Source of the DNA: Anaerolineae bacterium CG2_30_57_67
GTDB taxonomy: Bacteria > Chloroflexota > Anaerolineae > Anaerolineales > Villigracilaceae
DNA: 36,153 nt
Assembly: GCA_001872455.1 (NCBI GenBank)
Contig: MNXJ01000024.1
Location: 1-36,153, forward strand
Direction: 5' to 3'
Shown: positions 33,465 through 36,153 of the stretch, piece after piece
Position numbering within the stretch: the stretch's first letter is position 1
Layout of the letters: each line of letters starts with the position of its first letter
Notes under the pieces: generated by a model
What the model was told of the DNA's origin: nothing
The model's input: only the letters and a program-made list of their open reading frames with translations
Database searches by the model: none
Made by a program: the position numbers and the translations under genes

Positions 33465-33830
33465 ATGACCGTCAAACATGCCGATGCAGTTCCCGCCAGC
33501 CCCGTTTCTGCCGGGGTGAAGACCGCCATTCAAGTGCTGATTTCCAGCGAGGAAGGCCCCCATTTTGCGCTGCGCCGTTTTACCATGCAGGCCGGCGGCG
33601 GAATGCCGCGCCATACCAACACGGTGGAGCATGAGCAGTATGTTTTGCGCGGCAAGGCGCATATTGGCATTGGCGCGCAAGAGTTTGATGTGCAGGCCGG
33701 GGATGTGGTTTTTATTCCGGCGGGCGCGCCGCATTTTTATCAAAACACGGGCGAAGAATCGTTTGAGTTTTTGTGCATCATCCCCAATCAAAAAGACGAA
33801 ATTAAAATTTTAGATGAGGGCGCCTGCTAA
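33465..33830 (+). CDS. Single-domain cupin protein
   Basis: The 121-residue protein has both cupin motifs. Motif 1 is around GGGMPRHTNTVEHEQYVLRG (metal ligands His, His and Glu). Motif 2 is around VQAGDVVFIPAGAPHFYQN (ligand His). Such small cupins bind a metal or sugar-like ligand, and no substrate can be assigned. GGAG lies seven bases before the ATG. Its stop codon overlaps the end of the convergent rsmG gene by four bases. Confidence 0.85.
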   Translation: MTVKHADAVPASPVSAGVKTAIQVLISSEEGPHFALRRFTMQAGGGMPRHTNTVEHEQYVLRGKAHIGIGAQEFDVQAGDVVFIPAGAPHFYQNTGEESFEFLCIIPNQKDEIKILDEGAC

Positions 33831-34540
33831 ATCAGCGGCGATTTGGCGGGGATGCCCACGCCGCGCGGATATTTTTCCGGGGTGGCGGCGATTTTATCGG
33901 CGATGACGAGAAAACGCTCGTCCACGACGCCCGGCAGGGTGACGGGAATCAACTGACGCAGGCGCCCGCCCAGCAGGGTCAGCGCTTTTTCGGCGGATTG
34001 CGCTTCGGCTGGGGCATTTTCCCCTTTTTGGGCGAGCATCGCCCCGCCGACGCGCACCAGCGGCAGCAGATATTCGCTCAAAATGGGCAGGTTGGCTACG
34101 GCGCGGGCGACAGCCCAATCGTATTTTTCGCGGTGCGCCGGTAATTGCCCCAATTCTTCGGCGCGTAGCGTCAGCACTTCGACCTGTTCTAACTCCAGCA
34201 GGGCGGCGAGATGTTGACAGAAGGCGGCTTTTTTGCCGATGGATTCGACCAGCGTCAGCCGCATGGCCGGGTAGAAAATTTTGAGCGCCAGGCCGGGGAA
34301 CCCGGCGCCGGTGCCGACATCCACCAGGCGGCGCGGCGGAGAATTTTTCCAAGCTAGGACGCAGGAGAGTGAATCGAGAAAATGTTTGGCGCGAATGCTT
34401 TGCGGGTCGCGGATGGCGGTCAGGTTGAAGCGCTGATTCCAGTCCAGCAGTTCGCGCTCGTAGGTGGAAAATTGGGCAATTTGTTTGGACGTTAGATGCA
34501 GGCCAAACAGGGCGGTGGAGTGGGCGAGAAGTTTTTCCAT
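33827..34540 (-). CDS. rsmG: 16S rRNA (guanine527-N7)-methyltransferase RsmG
   Basis: The 237-residue protein methylates G527 of 16S rRNA with S-adenosylmethionine. It has the N-terminal ERELLDWNQRFNLTAIRDP and FLDSLSC segments and the SAM-binding motif DVGTGAGFPGLALKI. LTLVESIGKKAAFCQHL (motif II) and YDWAVARAVANLPILSEY follow. The C-terminus carries a proline-rich tail. It converges on the cupin gene with a four-base overlap. The start is ATG at 34540; the upstream spacer is AT-rich and separates it from the divergent tRNA-Ser promoter. Confidence 0.94.
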   Translation of the reverse strand: MEKLLAHSTALFGLHLTSKQIAQFSTYERELLDWNQRFNLTAIRDPQSIRAKHFLDSLSCVLAWKNSPPRRLVDVGTGAGFPGLALKIFYPAMRLTLVESIGKKAAFCQHLAALLELEQVEVLTLRAEELGQLPAHREKYDWAVARAVANLPILSEYLLPLVRVGGAMLAQKGENAPAEAQSAEKALTLLGGRLRQLIPVTLPGVVDERFLVIADKIAATPEKYPRGVGIPAKSPLI

Positions 34541-34576
34541 ATTGCTGGCAATTATATCTGTTCACGCGCCAGTTTA

Positions 34577-34585
34577 TGGTAAAAT
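34577..34585 (+). promoter_or_regulatory. Extended -10 promoter of the tRNA-Ser pair
   Basis: TGGTAAAAT (TG at 34577-34578, TAAAAT at 34580-34585) ends 11 bases before the first tRNA base, as expected for a stable RNA promoter. The -35 is weak. Confidence 0.5.
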
Positions 34586-34596
34586 CTTGTCCGCTC

Positions 34597-34681
34597 GGAG
34601 GGATGACCGAGCGGCTGAAGGTAACGGTCTTGAAAACCGTCGTGGTGAAAGCCACCGTGGGTTCGAATCCCACTCCCTCCG
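34597..34681 (+). tRNA. tRNA-Ser, anticodon TGA
   Basis: The 7-bp acceptor stem GGAGGGA/TCCCTCC (34597-34603 and 34674-34680) and the D-arm (ACCGAGCGGCTGAAGG) are in place. Anticodon loop CTTGAAA gives TGA. A long variable arm (GTGGTGAAAGCCAC) marks a class II tRNA, and the T-loop is GGTTCGAATCC. The discriminator is G; CCA is not encoded. Confidence 0.95.
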
Positions 34682-34706
34682 CTGGTCATCTTGACAACCG
34701 AATATT

Positions 34707-34800
34707 GGGGAGGTGCCAGAGTGGCTGAATGGGCTCGCCTGCTAAGTGAGTGTCGGGGCTTAAACCTCGACCGCGGGTTCAAATCCCGCCCTCCCCGCCA
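34707..34800 (+). tRNA. tRNA-Ser, anticodon GCT
   Basis: The acceptor stem is GGGGAGG/CCTCCCC (34707-34713 and 34790-34796) and the anticodon loop CTGCTAA gives GCT. A long variable arm (TGTCGGGGCTTAAACCTCGAC, split here only by its loop) and T-loop GGTTCAAATCC follow. Discriminator G at 34797 is followed by an encoded CCA (34798-34800), unlike the neighbouring tRNA-Ser. It lies 25 bases after the first tRNA and is probably on the same transcript. Confidence 0.94.
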
Positions 34801-34948
34801 AGACACGGAACTTGTCTTACCAAAGACAAAAACGCAAGCGTAGGCGTCGTACCAACAAATGCGTTACCGTGTATGAAGATTGCTTCGAGTACCAGTCGGA
34901 GCAATCTTTTTTTTTTAAGTTGCGGCAAATTCTCCTAATTCTCAAGTT

Positions 34949-34976
34949 TTGGACGAATTTGTTTTTGTTCTATTAT
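34949..34976 (+). promoter_or_regulatory. Candidate promoter before the small coiled-coil ORF
   Basis: TTGGAC (34949-34954), a 16-bp spacer and TATTAT (34971-34976) in an AT-rich stretch. The ORF starts at 35034 after GGGAG at 35024-35028. Confidence 0.45.
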
Positions 34977-35033
34977 AGTTTTGTGTTCTTGACTTTGCTG
35001 TTTTCAATTCTCAATAGAGACAAGGGAGCGGAT

Positions 35034-35162
35034 ATGCCTTCACAAGCTAGCAGCCAAATTGCTAAAAAATTGCGTGAGGATGCCCAGCAGCTGAAATACA
35101 TCCAAAAGAAGGCGGCGAAAATGGGCTATCAACGGTCCAGGCTGATGCAGGATAACCCCTGA
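35034..35162 (+). CDS. Small helical protein, 42 residues
   Basis: The ATG at 35034 has GGGAG five bases upstream and encodes a soluble helical peptide (MPSQASSQIAKKLREDAQQL, then KYIQKKAAKMGYQRSRLMQD). A longer frame from 34812 includes a hydrophobic AT-rich part, but it begins right behind the tRNA and lacks a ribosome binding site. The composition is coding-like and basic; no family was recognised. The gene stands alone between the tRNAs and a gene-poor stretch. Confidence 0.5.
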   Translation: MPSQASSQIAKKLREDAQQLKYIQKKAAKMGYQRSRLMQDNP

Positions 35163-35510
35163 AAACAGGCGTTCTTGGATGAAAACGCCCGCTTTGCGTT
35201 TAACCGCCAGGGAAAATACGGTCATTTTTGGCTTTTATACCCTCCCTTTTGTCGCCCGCTACCGCGCCCAAGAGTCCAGTGTGTTTGCTGGTTTCTGAGG
35301 ACGCGGTGTTAGAAAGACAGGGCGGGAGCAGGGAAAACTACCAGCCAGAAAAATGCTCGGGAGCGGATGCTCTAACCACCGCTGGCAAGAATGTGGCGTA
35401 CTTTGCCTAAATGTGCCTTAGTTGAATTCAAAATAGAAAATATCCGAGTTGCGCTACAATCCAGGCATGAATCCATGAAATCCTGAACATTTATTTTTTT
35501 GAAATCTCCT
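35163..35510. other. Gene-poor stretch
   Basis: No convincing gene is seen. A short hairpin with arms GGCGTT and AACGCC begins near 35167. Around 35360-35395 a minus-strand segment (GGTGGTTAGAGCATCCGC) looks like a tRNA D-arm and anticodon-stem start, but no complete tRNA can be folded. This may be decayed DNA next to the tRNA pair. Confidence 0.4.
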
Positions 35511-35546
35511 AAGAAGAGAGACCCAATTTTTCGGGTCTCTCTTCTT
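35511..35546. terminator. Hairpin after the right-edge cytochrome gene
   Basis: A perfect 14-bp stem (35511-35524 with 35533-35546) closes an AATTTTTC loop, 34 bases beyond the cytochrome stop on the minus strand. There is no immediate U-run, so strength is uncertain. Confidence 0.6.
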
Positions 35547-35579
35547 ATCCCAGACTTGCCAGCTACGGCGTTTCTCAGG

Positions 35580-36153
35580 TTATGGCTTACTGTGAATTGG
35601 GCCTGGCGTTACTTGGACAGATGCGCCCACCGTATTGCCCGCGATGTGGCACTTCGTGCAAAGCACGTCCGTGGTCAGGTTGTGGGAGGGCCAACTTTTC
35701 TCCACACTGTGCTTGAGCGCCATTGGCACGACCAGCCCACCATCGAGATGCACGCCGAGTTCGGCGTCATGGCAAGCCTGGCAGGTGACTGTCTTGTGAT
35801 TCTCGCCCGTCATGGCCTTGTCAGCATGGCAGGTGGCGCAGGTCAGCGTGCTTCCGGTGCGTCCGCCCATTTCGGTGTTCTTCAAGACCATCTCGTGGGT
35901 GTCCGCGTGGCAGGCCGTACAGATTTGCATGGTCTCGTGTACGCCGCGTGCGGCGGACAGGGCCAGTTCCTGCGTCTGCGGATGGCGGCGGATGCCGATG
36001 CCCGCCAGCCCAAGCGCGGGTTTGGATTTGTCGCCCTGGTAATACCCGATGTGACAGGCAGAGCAGACTTCATTGGATGACTTGAGCGTCTCGGCGCTGC
36101 GGAACTCGTGGCTGGCGACATTGACGGTCCAGTCCATGCTGTACTCTGTCATC
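35580..36153 (-). CDS. Multiheme c-type cytochrome, partial (5' end beyond the window)
   Basis: The visible 190 residues hold five CXXCH motifs: CSACH, CTACH, CATCH, CQACH and CTKCH. They are spaced with further histidines (HADTHEM, GENHKTVT, LKHSVEKSWPSHNL) that could serve as distal ligands. No signal peptide is seen, although c-type haem attachment requires export. The M at the very edge (36152) is therefore probably internal, and the true start lies outside. The spacing does not match the 66-residue units of the left-edge cytochrome; it looks like an NrfH/NapC-partner or cytochrome c3/c554-like protein. It may belong to a separate respiratory operon that continues to the right. Confidence 0.8.
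   Translation of the reverse strand, partial: MTEYSMDWTVNVASHEFRSAETLKSSNEVCSACHIGYYQGDKSKPALGLAGIGIRRHPQTQELALSAARGVHETMQICTACHADTHEMVLKNTEMGGRTGSTLTCATCHADKAMTGENHKTVTCQACHDAELGVHLDGGLVVPMALKHSVEKSWPSHNLTTDVLCTKCHIAGNTVGASVQVTPGPIHSKP

Noticed and set aside
35360-35395. tRNA gene on the minus strand
   Set aside because: Only a D-arm-like piece is present; no acceptor stem or T-arm pairs can be found.
35499-36080. 193-codon plus-strand frame
   Set aside because: It is the shadow of the minus-strand cytochrome, which shows five CXXCH motifs.

Overview
The window looks like a chromosomal contig from a GC-rich, probably uncultured bacterium. The gene set points to Chloroflexota, most likely an Anaerolineae-type lineage: many multi-pass membrane proteins of LiaF/DUF2157 type, a TerC protein, EtfBA with acyl-CoA dehydrogenase, a stand-alone PDH operon, and a class A RNase P RNA beside a GT2 gene. 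That placement is inference; no rRNA or marker alignment was possible. Starts include ATG, GTG and TTG. Most genes have a GGAG-type ribosome binding site, but several lie 6-10 bases behind a -10 box and look leaderless.

Layout. 0.3-3.1 kb: a secreted or anchored 38-heme cytochrome c built from ten tandem three-heme units. 3.2-6.0 kb: aspartate ammonia-lyase (minus), divergent from a hotdog thioesterase and an AlkZ-like winged-helix gene. 6.1-9.0 kb: three LiaF-like membrane genes and a TerC gene behind a strong promoter. 9.0-11.9 kb: a frameshifted radical SAM gene, a frameshifted small membrane gene and an intact FAD-dependent desaturase/amine oxidase. 12.0-15.9 kb: a secreted coiled-coil protein, then the minus-strand pyruvate dehydrogenase operon (E1 alpha, E1 beta, E2). 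16.2-20.5 kb: a DUF2157 membrane protein, a patatin-like lipase and a GT2 glycosyltransferase. 20.6-21.0 kb: RNase P RNA.

21.1-25.1 kb is a decaying accessory segment. It holds a superfamily 1 helicase with an amber codon in its Q motif, an intact RelE/XRE toxin-antitoxin pair behind a palindromic operator, a truncated NERD/UvrD-type gene fused to a foreign fragment, and a rearranged membrane-protein gene with two base compositions. 25.2-28.2 kb is an acyl-CoA dehydrogenase-etfB-etfA operon whose promoter carries a perfect match to the Thermus PfmR operator consensus. Then come an MFS exporter, a cyclic-nucleotide-binding/bPH membrane protein, peptide deformylase, RecF, a cupin, RsmG (minus), two tRNA-Ser genes, a small coiled-coil ORF, and a partial five-heme cytochrome (minus) running off the right edge.

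The least expected signal is a family of 7-bp (and one 8-bp) tandem repeats. They sit at the pdhA stop and the pdhA-pdhB junction, at the stop of the acyl-CoA dehydrogenase before etfB, and three times inside the E2 coding sequence. In E2 they are translated into inter-domain linkers with 7- and 8-residue periodicity. Together with the 38-heme cytochrome this is the part of the window most worth following up. The several disrupted genes could be real decay or consensus errors; reads would settle that.
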